Shown: positions 1 through 5,538 of the stretch, piece after piece
Layout of the letters: each line of letters begins with the position of its first letter
How positions within the stretch are numbered: position 1 is the first letter of the stretch
From: an uncultured Clostridia bacterium
GTDB taxonomy: Bacteria; Bacillota; Clostridia; Christensenellales; Borkfalkiaceae
Direction of reading: 5' to 3'
DNA: 6,651 nt
Assembly (NCBI GenBank): GCA_904501815.1
Contig: CAJGCN010000071.1
Location: 1 to 6,651, forward strand
Notes under the pieces: generated by a model
Seen by the model: only the letters and a program-made list of their open reading frames with translations
The model's database searches: none
Told to the model about the DNA's origin: nothing
Program-made: the position numbers and the translations under genes

Positions 1-14
1 GCCCCTTGCGGATT

Positions 15-33
15 GTAAAGGCAGAGCCTTTAC
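15..33. repeat. Perfect 8-bp hairpin
   Basis: GTAAAGGC and GCCTTTAC are separated by a 3-base loop AGA. On either strand no U-run follows, so it does not look like a terminator. It is part of the repeat mosaic. Confidence 0.75.
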
Positions 34-47
34 GCCCCTTTGGCAAA

Positions 48-203
48 AGTCGCCGTTAGGCGAAATACAGTACCCTGAATAGGAAAGCTTTGCTTTCCGT
101 TAGATTGCCGCGCTCCACTTCGTTTCGCTCGCAATGACTGTTATCGTGTCATTGTGAAGGAGCGTAAGCGACTGCGACAATCTATTTCGCCCAACGGGCG
201 ACT
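48..203. repeat. Composite element with near-identical inverted ends (MITE- or REP-like)
   Basis: The 20 bases at 48-67 and the reverse complement of 183-203 match at 19 of 21 aligned positions (one indel, one substitution); each end is itself a small hairpin (GGCGA type). Inside lies an imperfect 84-base inverted repeat (101-184) plus a 7-bp hairpin GGAAAGC/GCTTTCC at 82-98. TGGCAAA occurs directly before the left end (41-47) and again 3 bases after the right end (207-213), which could be a target-site duplication or a coincidence involving the next hairpin. No coding sequence is present, so any mobility would need a transposase in trans. The element class is inferred from structure only. 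Confidence 0.55.
101..184. repeat. Head-to-head pair of a short repeat (TAGATTG...CAATGAC)
   Basis: The segment 101-138 begins TAGATTGCCGC and ends CAATGAC. The segment 148-184 is its divergent reverse complement, beginning GTCATTG and ending GCGACAATCTA. Outer arms pair over 11 bases with one mismatch; inner arms pair over about 10 bases with one G-U around a 9-base loop. From memory, sequences of the pattern GTCATTGCGAGCGAAG...CAATCTA recur as dispersed intergenic repeats in many bacterial genomes. That resemblance has not been checked here. Confidence 0.65.
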
Positions 204-204
204 G

Positions 205-219
205 CGTGGCAAAGCCACG
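205..219. repeat. Perfect 6-bp hairpin with AAA loop
   Basis: CGTGGC-AAA-GCCACG, directly to the right of the composite element; no U-run on either side. It belongs to the repeat mosaic. Confidence 0.65.
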
Positions 220-227
220 AAAATAGC

Positions 228-243
228 GCAACCTATCGGTTGC
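228..243. repeat. Perfect 6-bp hairpin with TATC loop
   Basis: GCAACC-TATC-GGTTGC. On the plus strand it is followed by TTTACTT, too weak a U-run for a confident terminator, and no plus-strand gene precedes it. Confidence 0.6.
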
Positions 244-261
244 TTTACTTGGACATAGATA

Positions 262-281
262 TGCGGGGCTTCACCCCTGCA
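262..281. repeat. GC-rich hairpin with one bulge
   Basis: TGCGGGG pairs with CCCC-T-GCA around the 5-base loop CTTCA: seven base pairs with a single bulged T. It belongs to the repeat mosaic. Confidence 0.6.
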
Positions 282-286
282 CCCCA

Positions 287-305
287 CCACAAACTGAGTT
301 TCTGG
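287..305. repeat. Near-perfect palindrome CCA-n-AAACTGAGTTT-n-TGG
   Basis: A 19-base dyad with one mismatched pair and a single central base. The near absence of a loop makes it look more like a protein-binding palindrome than an RNA hairpin, but no promoter is visible nearby and it may just be another repeat unit. Confidence 0.45.
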
Positions 306-310
306 ACTTC

Positions 311-347
311 CTATAACGCAAGGGGATTATCCCCTTGACCCTTATAG
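311..347 (-). terminator. Two-tier hairpin directly after ffh
   Basis: An inner perfect 8-bp stem CAAGGGGA/TCCCCTTG with a 3-base loop (319-337) is nested inside an outer 6-bp stem CTATAA/TTATAG (311-316 with 342-347), separated by a 2/4-base internal loop. It starts 2 bases beyond the ffh stop codon. No U-run follows on the minus strand (CGTTATAGG comes next), so it is not a canonical intrinsic terminator. It may instead protect the 3' end of the message or be one more member of the repeat block to its left. Confidence 0.5.
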
Positions 348-349
348 TC

Positions 350-1669
350 TTAGAAAGGTAAACGGAATTTGCCTTTTCCGCCTTTGAGCTGTTTCATTAG
401 CATTTTCGTTTGTTCGTATTGTTTCAAAAGCTGATTGACTTCCTGTACGCTTCTGCCTGACCCAGCCGAAATACGGCGTTTTCTGCGACTGTCGATAATC
501 GACGGGTTTTCACGCTCTTGCATCGTCATGGAAAGAATAATCGCTTTGGTATGCTCGATTTTTTTCTCGTCTAAGTCTTCTTCTTTGACTTTCAGCTTGC
601 CCATTCCGGGAAGCATAGACAGCATTGCCGAAGCTCCGCCCATCTTTTTCATCATAGAGAACTGCTCTAAATAATCGTTAAGCGTAAAGGAATTTTCGCG
701 CATCTTCTTTTGCATTTTCAACGCGTCTTCTTCCGTGATCGCCTGTTGCGCCTTTTCAATCAACGACAGCACGTCGCCCATACCGAGTATTCTCGAAGCC
801 ATACGGTCGGGATAAAAAGGCTCTAAGTCGGTAAGCTTTTCCCCTACGCCGATAAACTTGATAGGCTTGCCCGTGACAGCTTTAATCGACAAGCACGCAC
901 CGCCACGCGTGTCGCCGTCGAGTTTGGTCAAAATTACGCCCGTAAGCTCTAACCGTTCGTTAAAGGTCTTCGCTACGTTGACCGCTTCTTGACCCGTCAT
1001 AGCATCCACGACGAGCAGGGTTTCCGTGATCTCCACTTCTTTTTTGATATTTTCCAGCTCTTGCATCAACGTGTCGTCGATTTGCAAACGACCTGCCGTG
1101 TCTAAAATCACCGTGTCGTAAGACATAGATTTAGCATAGTCAATCGCTTGACGAATGGTTTTTACGGGGCTTTGCGTACCCTTTTCAAACACTTCCGTTT
1201 GGCAATTCCTGCCTACTACCTGTAATTGCGTAATCGCGGCGGGGCGGTAGATATCGCCCGCAACGAGCAAAGGCTTTTTGCCCTGTTTTTTAAGTTGCAA
1301 CGCAAGCTTACCGCAAAGGGTGGTTTTCCCTGCACCCTGCAAACCGCACATCATAATCACGGTGGGAAGCTTAGGTGAAACTTCGAGTTTTGCGTTCTTT
1401 GCACCCATTAACGCTATCAACTCTTCGTTGACGATTTTAATTACCTGTTGCGCAGGGTTTAAAGAAGACAAAATTTCTTGCCCAACCGCTTTTTCAGAAA
1501 CTTCTACGATAAAGTCTTTGGCGACTTTCAAATTGACGTCCGCTTCCAAAAGCGCAACGCGTACTTCGCGCATTGCCGTGCGAATTTCAAGCTCCGTGAG
1601 CTTTCCGCGCTTGGTAAGTTTAGAAAATATATGATTTAACCGTTCGGATAACGAACCGAATAACGCCAT
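350..1669 (-). CDS. ffh: Signal recognition particle protein Ffh (SRP54 GTPase)
   Basis: Ffh binds SRP RNA and the signal sequences of nascent membrane and secreted proteins and docks with FtsY at the membrane. At 439 residues it is of usual length. The helical N domain covers about 1-90. The GTPase domain shows GLQGAGKT (109-116), DIYRPAA (139-145), DTAGR (190-194), TKLDGD (248-253) and GVGEKLTDLEPF at its end. The methionine-rich M domain (from about 300) contains FSMMKKMGG and the RNA-binding helix-turn-helix with RISAGSG at 399-405; it ends in a basic tail closing with LPF. All nucleotide-binding motifs look intact. CGGAG about 8 bases upstream of the ATG supports the start at 1669. It is second in the ylxM-ffh unit, driven by the strong promoter at 1976-2004. 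A hairpin begins 2 bases after the stop. The usual Bacillota neighbour rpsP is not seen within the remaining 349 bases. Confidence 0.98.
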   Translation of the reverse strand: MALFGSLSERLNHIFSKLTKRGKLTELEIRTAMREVRVALLEADVNLKVAKDFIVEVSEKAVGQEILSSLNPAQQVIKIVNEELIALMGAKNAKLEVSPKLPTVIMMCGLQGAGKTTLCGKLALQLKKQGKKPLLVAGDIYRPAAITQLQVVGRNCQTEVFEKGTQSPVKTIRQAIDYAKSMSYDTVILDTAGRLQIDDTLMQELENIKKEVEITETLLVVDAMTGQEAVNVAKTFNERLELTGVILTKLDGDTRGGACLSIKAVTGKPIKFIGVGEKLTDLEPFYPDRMASRILGMGDVLSLIEKAQQAITEEDALKMQKKMRENSFTLNDYLEQFSMMKKMGGASAMLSMLPGMGKLKVKEEDLDEKKIEHTKAIILSMTMQERENPSIIDSRRKRRISAGSGRSVQEVNQLLKQYEQTKMLMKQLKGGKGKFRLPF

Positions 1670-1684
1670 AGCCTGTTCTCCGTT

Positions 1685-1948
1685 TTATACTTTTTTCAGC
1701 GCGTCGAGTTCCGTTTGCAGTTCTTTTACGAGCCGAACGAACCCGAGTTTTTCTTCGTAAGCTTCCAGCTGTTTTCGACTTTTTGCTAAACAATCGGAAA
1801 CGCTTTGACGGGATACCCCTTTTTGCTCCGCGATTTCCCCTAAGGATAAATCGTAGGTAAAATACAAATCGGTGATTTCCCTTTGCCGTTGCGTTAAAAG
1901 GGGCGCGTACGCATCAAAGAGCGCAAGAAAGTTTAAATCGTCTTTCAT
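1685..1948 (-). CDS. ylxM: YlxM family SRP-associated helix-turn-helix protein
   Basis: This small protein of 87 residues belongs to the YlxM (UPF0122) family, which is encoded next to ffh in many Gram-positive bacteria and has been linked to the signal recognition particle in streptococci; its exact role is less settled than that of Ffh. An N-terminal part with LLTQRQREITDLYF (17-30) leads into a sigma-70 region-4-like helix-turn-helix, SLGEIAEQKGVSRQSVSDCL (35-54). A charged C-terminal helix (about 56-83, KQLEAYEEKLGF onward) looks able to form a coiled coil. The ATG at 1948 is supported by a very strong ribosome site and by the position of the promoter. The stop is 15 bases before the ffh start, so the two are co-transcribed. 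The family assignment rests on motif pattern, size and context, and I consider it reliable. Confidence 0.92.
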   Translation of the reverse strand: MKDDLNFLALFDAYAPLLTQRQREITDLYFTYDLSLGEIAEQKGVSRQSVSDCLAKSRKQLEAYEEKLGFVRLVKELQTELDALKKV

Positions 1949-1951
1949 AGT

Positions 1952-1959
1952 CCACCTCC
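1952..1959 (-). promoter_or_regulatory. Strong Shine-Dalgarno deciding the ylxM start
   Basis: GGAGGTGG on the minus strand, with GGAGG 6 bases from the ATG at 1946-1948. It selects this start over in-frame ATGs at 1963 and 2008. The 2008 ATG also lies upstream of the -35 box and could not be in the transcript from this promoter. Confidence 0.93.
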
Positions 1960-1975
1960 GCATTGTTCGCCTATT

Positions 1976-2004
1976 ATTATAGCGGATAAAGATAAGACTG
2001 TCAA
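1976..2004 (-). promoter_or_regulatory. Perfect-consensus SigA/sigma-70 promoter for ylxM-ffh
   Basis: On the minus strand TTGACA (2004-1999) and TATAAT (1981-1976) are both exact consensus hexamers separated by exactly 17 bases. Start of transcription would fall near 1968-1971, giving a leader of about 20 bases before the ylxM ATG at 1948. A 25-base stretch made only of A and T (2025-2049) lies at about -56 to -80 and could serve as a distal UP element. This marks ylxM-ffh as a separate, strongly transcribed unit. Confidence 0.92.
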
Positions 2005-2021
2005 GCATTTTTACTTGACAG
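1998..2021 (-). terminator. Inverted repeat after rseP; possible terminator sharing bases with the next -35 box
   Basis: CTGTCAAG and CTTGACAG form a perfect 8-bp stem with an 8-base loop, 22 bases after the rseP stop. On the minus strand it is followed by TCTTATCTTT, which is U-rich, so it could act as a modest intrinsic terminator of the upstream operon. Its downstream arm contains the TTGACA of the ylxM-ffh promoter. A protein operator is the alternative reading, since the symmetry brackets the -35 region. The structure is seen directly; the function is inferred. Confidence 0.5.
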
Positions 2022-2043
2022 CCGTAAAATTTTTTTTAATTTT

Positions 2044-3333
2044 TTAAAACAGATGCAATAAATCTACTAAAATGGCAAAGCCGAAAAGAAGAATAATCCC
2101 CGCAAAATGAATAATCGCTTCGGCTTTGCGGTTGACGGGTTTTCGGCGTATCCACTCGATTAGGCAGAAAATTACCTTACAGCCGTCCAGCGCGGGAATA
2201 GGCAATAAGTTGAACACGGCAAGGTTGACCCCGATAAACGAAGCAATATACAAAAAAGAGAACAAACTGTCTGACGCGACTTTCGCTGTGGACGAAATCG
2301 TCGTAATCGGACCGCCTACCGCATCCATTCCGAGTTTGCCCGTGAACAACTCGCCAAGCGAACGCAAGACCACTCCGCTGAGCTTAAAAGAATACGCAAA
2401 AGAAGTTCCTATCGTTTCCCAAAAACCCGCGCGGGCAGTTTTCGTTTTTATGCTTCCGCCGTTAATTATTTTCCATTCCGTTGAACCGTTTTCTAACGTA
2501 ATATTTTCACGGTAAGCAATTCCTAACGGAAAGAAAATAGAGTTGCTATCCGACATATTTACCACGTCAACGTCTTCTACGAGCGAAACCGTAATCGTCG
2601 TTTTTTTGCTATCTCTAAGAACGAGTAGTTTAACGGTTTCCCCTTTTTTCTTGCCGTCAAGCGCGTCGAGATAATCGGTGATAAGGTACATTTTTTCGCC
2701 GTTTAGTTCTAAAATAACGTCCCCCGTTTGCAAGCCGTTTTCGTAAACCTGTATTGCCGTTTCTGTTTGGAAATCTTCATCCGGCGCTAACTTGGTAATT
2801 TGAAAAACGGGTCTTCCCAAGCAAGAAAACATTATTAAAATTAACGTAAGCGCTAAAAGATAGTTCATGGTTGCGCCTGCAATTAACACGATAATGCGTT
2901 TCCACGCAGGCTGGTCGTTAAAGCGCGCGCCTTTCGGCTCGGGATAAATTTCTTGTCGTTCTATAACGGGCGGGTTTACGTCTTCCCTTTCCGTTTCACG
3001 TGGAGCAAACTCCCCGAACGCGTCTTCGGTTTCTTCTTTTTGTGTAGGCTTAAAATTATTAGGCGTTTCGTCTATTTCGTCTTCCCCGTCGAACGCGCAA
3101 TACCCGCCCAAAGGAATTACGCGCACGGCAAAAAGTTCGCCCGTTTTCTTACTGCGTTTTTTGAAAATCGCAGGTCCGAACCCGACGGAAAATTCGTTGA
3201 TTTTAAAGCCGAGAATTTTCCCTGCAAGGTAGTGCCCGAACTCGTGAATGGTCACCATAGCGAGTAAAATCACGATTGCGAGCAACACCCCGCCGATACT
3301 TTTCATTGCCGATACGATTAATAAATTATTCAA
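2044..3333 (-). CDS. rseP: Site-2 family membrane zinc metalloprotease (RseP/RasP)
   Basis: RseP-type proteases cut transmembrane segments of anti-sigma factors and leftover signal peptides within the membrane. The zinc site HEFGH is at 30-34 in the first membrane segment. A second hydrophobic segment with the AGATMN family motif covers roughly 146-170. A PDZ-like domain spans about 190-255, with GLQTGDVILELNG at 200-212. The C-terminal NLLPIPALDG (375-384) gives the third zinc ligand Asp383, followed by a last membrane segment. At 429 residues it is longer than many relatives, mainly through an acidic stretch (82-140, 19 Asp/Glu of 59). The chosen start is a TTG at 3331-3333, 9 bases after AAAGGGG. 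The ATG at 3304-3306 would give nine residues fewer and a typical N-terminus but has no ribosome site. Last gene of the lipid operon; its substrates here are unknown. Confidence 0.94.
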   Translation of the reverse strand: MNNLLIVSAMKSIGGVLLAIVILLAMVTIHEFGHYLAGKILGFKINEFSVGFGPAIFKKRSKKTGELFAVRVIPLGGYCAFDGEDEIDETPNNFKPTQKEETEDAFGEFAPRETEREDVNPPVIERQEIYPEPKGARFNDQPAWKRIIVLIAGATMNYLLALTLILIMFSCLGRPVFQITKLAPDEDFQTETAIQVYENGLQTGDVILELNGEKMYLITDYLDALDGKKKGETVKLLVLRDSKKTTITVSLVEDVDVVNMSDSNSIFFPLGIAYRENITLENGSTEWKIINGGSIKTKTARAGFWETIGTSFAYSFKLSGVVLRSLGELFTGKLGMDAVGGPITTISSTAKVASDSLFSFLYIASFIGVNLAVFNLLPIPALDGCKVIFCLIEWIRRKPVNRKAEAIIHFAGIILLFGFAILVDLLHLF

Positions 3334-3342
3334 TCCTACAAA

Positions 3343-3349
3343 CCCCTTT
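3343..3349 (-). promoter_or_regulatory. Ribosome binding site favouring a TTG start for rseP
   Basis: AAAGGGG on the minus strand is 9 bases before the TTG at 3331-3333. The alternative ATG at 3304-3306 has no purine-rich site at proper distance, so the rare start is preferred, though not proven. Confidence 0.6.
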
Positions 3350-3387
3350 CCCGATAGTTTTTGATTTTTTTGGGTAGGTTATACCTT

Positions 3388-4545
3388 TTAGAAATATTTG
3401 TTTTTAATGAAAGTTTCCGCTTTTTGGCGGGCGGTTTCGTCGTAGCTTTGTAAAGCAACGTAGCTATCCGCTTTTTCGCGGACGGTTGCGTTTAACACGC
3501 TTTCTATCACTTCCGCTATCGCCGTGAACGGGATTTTTTCTTGCAAGAACGCGCGGACGGCGATCTCCCCCGCCGCGTTGAGTACGCACGGATAGTTATC
3601 CCCCCACTCCGCCGACGTAAGCGCAAGGTCGTAGCAAGGGAAATCCTTGCGGTTTAACGGCTTAAAATGGATTGCGCCGAGCGTTGCGAAATCAAGGGGC
3701 TTTAAATCGCAATCAAAGCGTTCGGGATAGGTGAGCGCAAGCTGAATAGGAAGCTCCATCGTCGGGTAGCTCATCTGCGCTAAAATCCCGCCGTCGTCGA
3801 ACTCGACCATTGAATGAATGATACTTTCAGGCTGAACGACCGTGTGTATTTTTTTAAGGGGGGCGTGATAGAGCCACATAGCTTCAATCACTTCAAAGCC
3901 CTTGTTTAAAAGGGTTGCGCTGTCGATCGTGATCTTTGCGCCCATATTCCAAGTAGGGTGTTTAAGCGCGCTTGCGGGAGAAACGGTGCGAAGGCGTTCT
4001 TGCTCCCAACCGTAGAACGGTCCGCCACTCGCGGTGATAATCAAGCGTTTAAAGGGTGCGTCCGTCTTAAAAGAAAGAGCCTGCCAAAGCGCGGAATGTT
4101 CGCTGTCAATCGGCATTAAATCCACCCCTGCCCCCTTGATTTCGTTCATTACGAGTTCCCCACCGCAAACGAGCGTTTCTTTGTTGGCAAGCGCAAGATT
4201 TTTTCCGCTCCGCACGGCTTTTAAGGAATATTTCAAGCCCGCAAAACCCGTTGCGGCAACGACGGCGGTATCCGTTTCACCGTAGTCTACCCCGTCAAGC
4301 GCAGCTTGCTCGCCGTAAGAAAAGCGTACGCCGTTGGGAATTTCGCCCGCAATTTTTTTGCCTGCGCTTTCGTTTACGAGCGCGGCGTATTTAGGCTTAA
4401 ACTCTTTGACTTGCTTTAAAAACTCGTCCGCCGAAGAATTTGAAACAAGGCTTTCGATTTGAAATTTTTCGGGATACCGACGAACGACCGAGCAAACTTG
4501 TTTGCCGATTGAGCCCGTAGAACCGATTAAAGAAATGCGTTTCAT
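3388..4545 (-). CDS. dxr: 1-deoxy-D-xylulose 5-phosphate reductoisomerase
   Basis: Dxr (IspC) rearranges and reduces DXP to 2-C-methyl-D-erythritol 4-phosphate with NADPH and a divalent metal. It is the first committed step of the MEP isoprenoid pathway and the target of fosmidomycin. The protein has 385 residues, a normal length. The N-terminal NADPH site GSTGSIGKQ (8-16) is intact. Metal ligands are present as Asp147 and Glu149 in PIDSEHSALWQ, and Glu218 in NKGFEVIEAMWL. The substrate and lid residues Ser173 (SGGPF), His196, Trp199 and Met201 (HPTWNMGAKITIDSATLLNKG) are also present. The start at 4545 is fixed by a good ribosome site, AGGAG five bases upstream. The 50-base gap after cdsA carries an inverted repeat but no promoter that I can see. 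Isopentenyl diphosphate from this pathway feeds UppS in the same operon. Nothing about the protein looks unusual. Confidence 0.98.
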   Translation of the reverse strand: MKRISLIGSTGSIGKQVCSVVRRYPEKFQIESLVSNSSADEFLKQVKEFKPKYAALVNESAGKKIAGEIPNGVRFSYGEQAALDGVDYGETDTAVVAATGFAGLKYSLKAVRSGKNLALANKETLVCGGELVMNEIKGAGVDLMPIDSEHSALWQALSFKTDAPFKRLIITASGGPFYGWEQERLRTVSPASALKHPTWNMGAKITIDSATLLNKGFEVIEAMWLYHAPLKKIHTVVQPESIIHSMVEFDDGGILAQMSYPTMELPIQLALTYPERFDCDLKPLDFATLGAIHFKPLNRKDFPCYDLALTSAEWGDNYPCVLNAAGEIAVRAFLQEKIPFTAIAEVIESVLNATVREKADSYVALQSYDETARQKAETFIKNKYF

Positions 4546-4550
4546 TCCTT

Positions 4551-4555
4551 CTCCT
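4551..4555 (-). promoter_or_regulatory. dxr ribosome binding site
   Basis: AGGAG on the minus strand lies 5 bases before the dxr ATG (4543-4545) and supports that start. Confidence 0.8.
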
Positions 4556-4560
4556 ATGCA

Positions 4561-4588
4561 AAAATACCCCGCCCATGCAAGGTATTTT
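4561..4588 (-). repeat. Perfect inverted repeat in the cdsA-dxr gap
   Basis: AAAATACC (4561-4568) and GGTATTTT (4581-4588) form a perfect 8-bp stem with a 12-base loop, just upstream of the dxr ribosome binding site. The minus-strand 3' arm ends in a run of five U, so a weak attenuator is conceivable. The stem is A/U-rich and most of the U-run is inside it, so an efficient terminator is unlikely. Function is unknown. Confidence 0.5.
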
Positions 4589-4595
4589 CCGTAAA

Positions 4596-5483
4596 TTATA
4601 CTAAGCTTAACAGCACGAACGCAAGATACACGACCGCCGTTGCGAACAACGACCCGTCAATGCGGTCAAGCACTCCGCCGTGTCCGGGCATAATCTTGCC
4701 CATATCTTTTAACCCGACTTTGCGTTTGATACAGCTTTCGACTAAATCCCCGAACGCCGTTGCAACCGCAAGCAGTAAGCCTAAGCCGAGATAGAAAGGT
4801 AAAATCAAATACGCTTTCTCGAACGAACCAGCCACCCCGTTATAAGCGAAATACAAAATAGTCGCGCCGAGCATACCGCCGACAAGTCCGCCGATTCCGC
4901 CGATTACCGTTTTGTTCGGGCTAAGGTTTGGCGCAAGTTTTTTCGGGAAATATTTCTTTAAAAATCTACCGAATACGTAAGCAAGCGAATCGGCAAACGG
5001 GGAAACGACGAAGACGAGCAAAATCGCGATATCGCCGTTTAACGCAAACGCTTTGAGCGACGAGCCGTCCACCGAGATATGATTACAAAGCACGAGCAAA
5101 CATAAAAGTAAGCTTGGATATACGGCGGATAAAAACGCCGTACCGAGATTTTCAACCGTCGTTTCTTCGTGGCGCGCAACGAGCAAAAACAACAGCGCAA
5201 CCGACAGCGCGAACACGCACGCGACCGTCAGCACAAGCCCTGCGCCCAAGAAATATTCCCCAAGCGCACAAGCAGGCACGCATACGAGCGCAAACGCGTA
5301 TACGACCGCGCGTTCGGCTTTCGTGGTTTTTTCTTTCATTGCGCGAAGCATTTCGAACGTACCTATCAGCGCGAACGCATAGGTGAGCGCGTCGAAACAC
5401 AAATCGTTCACGAAAATTTTCAAAAGATAAAATACGAGCAAAACCGCAATATAACAGCTACCCGTAAGCAACCGAATTTTCAT
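4596..5483 (-). CDS. cdsA: Phosphatidate cytidylyltransferase (CDP-diacylglycerol synthase)
   Basis: CdsA is an integral membrane enzyme that joins CTP and phosphatidic acid to make CDP-diacylglycerol, the precursor of bacterial phospholipids. From the ATG at 5483 the protein has 295 residues and is mostly hydrophobic, with several membrane segments beginning at residues 5-25. Motifs in order are FADSLAYVFGR (163-173), SPNKT (188-192) followed by a glycine-rich segment, and the C-terminal family signature at 250-276. The signature reads SCIKRKVGLKD, then PGHGG and LDRID, with all its charged residues present. A Glu usually found two residues after the SPxKT motif is Ile194 here. The frame is open further upstream to 5606, but the 41 extra residues are highly basic, overlap the end of uppS, and lack the good ribosome site that precedes 5483. 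It lies between uppS and dxr, its usual place in Bacillota. Confidence 0.95.
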   Translation of the reverse strand: MKIRLLTGSCYIAVLLVFYLLKIFVNDLCFDALTYAFALIGTFEMLRAMKEKTTKAERAVVYAFALVCVPACALGEYFLGAGLVLTVACVFALSVALLFLLVARHEETTVENLGTAFLSAVYPSLLLCLLVLCNHISVDGSSLKAFALNGDIAILLVFVVSPFADSLAYVFGRFLKKYFPKKLAPNLSPNKTVIGGIGGLVGGMLGATILYFAYNGVAGSFEKAYLILPFYLGLGLLLAVATAFGDLVESCIKRKVGLKDMGKIMPGHGGVLDRIDGSLFATAVVYLAFVLLSLV

Positions 5484-5489
5484 AATAAT

Positions 5490-5495
5490 TCCTTT
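5490..5495 (-). promoter_or_regulatory. Ribosome binding site deciding the cdsA start
   Basis: AAAGGA on the minus strand sits 6 bases before the ATG at 5481-5483. It supports this start over the in-frame ATG at 5606, which lies inside uppS. Confidence 0.85.
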
Positions 5496-5500
5496 GGAGT

Positions 5501-5524
5501 GGGCGGGTAAACGCAACCCTGCCC
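5501..5524 (-). repeat. GC-rich hairpin in the uppS-cdsA gap
   Basis: On the minus strand GGGC-A-GGGT pairs with ACCC-GCCC: 8 base pairs (7 of them G-C) with one bulged A and a 7-base loop TGCGTTT. It lies just upstream of the cdsA ribosome binding site (5490-5495), 5 bases away. It is not followed by a U-run in the direction of transcription, so it is not an intrinsic terminator for the operon. It could be an mRNA processing or stability element, or could modulate cdsA translation. Function is unknown. Confidence 0.6.
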
Positions 5525-5538
5525 CGTCCTTTTTTTCT

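Larger units (their letters stand above)
1..349. repeat. Gene-free mosaic of short inverted repeats left of ffh
   Basis: No credible gene is present. The stretch holds about ten short inverted repeats, most of them perfect: 15-33, 50-63, 82-98, 101-184 (imperfect, large), 188-200, 205-219, 228-243, 262-281 (one bulge), 287-305 (one mismatch) and 311-347. Loops are mostly only 3-5 bases. CCCCTTGCG at 2-10 reappears inverted at 317-325, so a 9-bp inverted repeat brackets nearly the whole block, and GCCCCTT is repeated directly at 1-7 and 34-40. Such density does not look like a promoter or a normal terminator region; it resembles an accumulation of REP- or MITE-like repeats. The left limit is outside the window. 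Confidence 0.7.

Noticed and set aside
261..338. Plus-strand 25-codon open frame (ATG to TGA) in the repeat region
   Set aside because: It has no ribosome site, spans several palindromes and matches no protein that I recognise.
1..349. CRISPR array, tRNA or rRNA in the left flank
   Set aside because: There are no regularly spaced direct repeats, and no cloverleaf or rRNA-like segment; the repeats are inverted and irregular.
1949..2008. Longer ylxM starting at 2008 (or at the in-frame ATG at 1963)
   Set aside because: The 2008 start lies upstream of the promoter's -35 box, and the strong Shine-Dalgarno GGAGGTGG is placed for the ATG at 1948.
3334..3387. Promoter in the dxr-rseP gap (GGTATAACC)
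   Set aside because: A TATAAC-like -10 has no -35 partner at suitable distance, so read-through from dxr is the simpler explanation.
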